From: Paenarthrobacter sp. AR 02
GTDB taxonomy: Bacteria > Actinomycetota > Actinomycetes > Actinomycetales > Micrococcaceae
Direction: 5' to 3'
Length of the DNA: 64,000 nt
Assembly (NCBI RefSeq): GCF_021538675.1
Contig: NZ_JAJUKH010000002.1
Location: 186,001-250,000 of the forward strand
The notes under the pieces were generated by a model, which saw nothing but the letters and a program-made list of their open reading frames with translations, ran no database searches and was not told where the DNA came from. Both the position numbers and the translations under genes were made by a program. This document shows positions 63,701 through 64,000 of this stretch, piece by piece (position 1 is the stretch's first letter; every line of letters starts with the position of its first letter).

Positions 63701-64000
63701 ATGGGCCCGGGCTCCGCCATGTGCGCAGCGGTCATGCCAAGGAATCGTTCGCGGCGCTCGCGGAATACCGGGAGGACCTGCGACAAAAGGTGGTCGCTGT
63801 GGACGCGATTGCCCAGGACCAGGGTGATCGTGGGGTCAGGGGTGATGCCGGCTTGCAGCATTTGATCCCCGTACGCGGCCAATTGCAGCAAGGCCGTGAC
63901 TTTCGCATGCCGTGCCAGCTTGGTATCAAAGACTGCGTACATGCCACCGGGACGCTTCACCAGGAAGTCCGAACGGCCGTGGAACCGGCCATCGAAGAAG
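60781..64000 (-). CDS. TM0106-type RecB-like nuclease/DNA helicase (partial)
   Basis: The gene runs off the right end of the window, and the 40 bases beyond 63960 remain open (FFDGRFHGRSDFLV). At least 1,070 residues are visible. The N-terminal part holds a RecB-like nuclease (YAVFDTKLARH, with Asp and Lys, and a CGRCDYC cluster-type motif), then a ribonuclease-H-like segment (DIFFDFEGDPLW). The C-terminal half is an AAA helicase with Walker A GPPGSGKT and Walker B DLLVIDEAGQFS, then SMAASAAAEVRR and NRINVAVSRGKWR (helicase motifs V and VI). The layout matches the Dna2/UPF1-like TM0106 family. The role is probably DNA repair or defence. Confidence 0.82.
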   Translation of the reverse strand, partial: FFDGRFHGRSDFLVKRPGGMYAVFDTKLARHAKVTALLQLAAYGDQMLQAGITPDPTITLVLGNRVHSDHLLSQVLPVFRERRERFLGMTAAHMAEPGPIEWGDARYSACGRCDYCAEQVQLHRDLLMVAGMRISRRKKLIEAGIATIDQLAASPADGDPMFLRLREQAQLQTGTGTPDGTVNYTDKSGEAKSVSYTVLPDNTLGRLPVPDPGDIFFDFEGDPLWQDPVTGKWGLEYLFGVIENPAESGGTPVFKPFWAHSRAEEGHAFVAFLDYVAKRRAQYPGMHIYHYAAYEKTALRNLSLTHVVGESAVDDLLREGVLVDLYDTVRHSIRVSENSYSIKKLEPLYMGQHLRSGDVTDAGASVVAYADFCTARDTGEADAAAAILEGIRDYNEYDCLSTLELRNWLLERAAERSIQPVGGSDEAAPTDTEPEKYEPAPEEKSLFDYVADLPEDGKSTADARAIGIVAAGVGYHRREDKQHWWGHFDRLEKPTSQWPDERDLFVVDHAELLQDWAKPTPRSNPARTVKLYGRSGDGAGLEAGKKYFRMYGSPLPDGLQGKESAVLGRAGWNGTLVTEVGEDQDFETVTITEGLRKDSSAFSQLPIALTPDPPIATKGQRAALAALATQLKDALPDWPQDPALDLVRRRPPKLRSLDALPRVESGPDGYIDAITAAVTDLDDSYLAVQGPPGSGKTHVGAHVLARLVAKGWKVGVVAQSHAVVENMLCAAVEKAGLDPRQVAKEVKHDNPVPWMHCGKGNVEDLLAKPGGALIGGTAWTMVGKEVPAGSLDLLVIDEAGQFSLANTMAVSRAAKRLLLLGDPQQLPQVTQGKHPEPVDESALGWLSDGYNTLPRELGYFLALSWRMHPELCSAVSELSYDNRLEAAPAAKERHLEGASPGISCVYVPHTGNSSNSPEEAAEVVRQVQAHLGLEWLDPSQAPEPKPLQESDILVVAAYNAQVQLIKHELRAAGLLHVRVGTVDKFQGQEAPVVIVSMAASAAAEVRRGMEFLLLRNRINVAVSRGKWRAVVVRSPELTNYLPTHPEGLENLGGFVALCQRSVSTADDPTEAR

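Overview
The window is a high-GC chromosomal segment of an actinobacterium, most likely Arthrobacter or Paenarthrobacter. The evidence is the codon use, the sugar and polyol catabolic islands under LacI and GntR control, the BioB-BsaP pair, and the mix of TTG and GTG starts. The taxon is inferred from gene content, not from a marker gene. I see no rRNA, tRNA, CRISPR array, prophage or insertion sequence.

Layout. Positions 1-5,650 hold the end of a sugar ABC importer (permease tail and ATPase), a LacI-type repressor, and two Gfo/Idh/MocA dehydrogenases with a TIM-barrel isomerase-like enzyme. This looks like a glycoside or cyclitol catabolic island with a visible operator. Positions 5,800-14,050 carry surface and stress genes: a secreted PIG-L deacetylase-like protein with chitobiase-type and FG-GAP repeats, a LOG-like protein, two matrixin metalloprotease paralogues, an MbfA-type ferritin/VIT1 fusion, and small proteins. 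Positions 14,200-23,000 hold a solute symporter and a divergent XRE-cupin regulator, an AbiEi/DUF559 protein set among repeats, an APC permease, and an agmatinase-TPP enzyme pair. Positions 23,100-31,100 hold a MarR-DHA2 exporter pair, a heterodimeric ABC exporter, a thioesterase and CutC. Positions 31,260-36,270 carry a DUF6067-like hydrolase paired with a DUF5107-TPR protein. Positions 36,343-39,859 carry a McrBC restriction system. Positions 39,900-47,100 hold a two-component system with a degenerate Hpt protein, a lone Vsr endonuclease, bioB-bsaP and an NCS1 permease. Positions 47,200-52,400 carry stress-type genes (CsbD, zinc alcohol dehydrogenase, zinc-ribbon protein, SIS protein) and an Old Yellow Enzyme.

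The most coherent system lies at 52,500-60,800. A GntR/FCD regulator with matching TCCTATAGGA palindromes controls a seven-enzyme and transporter operon: TIM-barrel protein, fused DhaK-DhaL kinase, RpiB-family isomerase, 3-hydroxyacyl-CoA-dehydrogenase-like enzyme, SDR, ACS-family MFS permease and TIM-family isomerase. The kinase and the two isomerases match the erythrulose kinase and isomerase logic that yields D-erythrose 4-phosphate. The extra 3-hydroxy acid dehydrogenase, TIM-barrel enzyme and acid-type permease suggest a sugar acid enters by C3 oxidation and decarboxylation to a tetrulose. That entry is inference. The window ends inside a large TM0106-type RecB-like nuclease/helicase gene.

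Several unrelated short intergenic repeat families are present: a GTTGTGGGGCC stem-loop family at two loci, a 32-bp tandem, a CAAMYGGGGAGGARCG family around the DUF559 gene, and a 40-bp tandem. Candidate operators and Rho-independent terminators are annotated where the sequence shows them.
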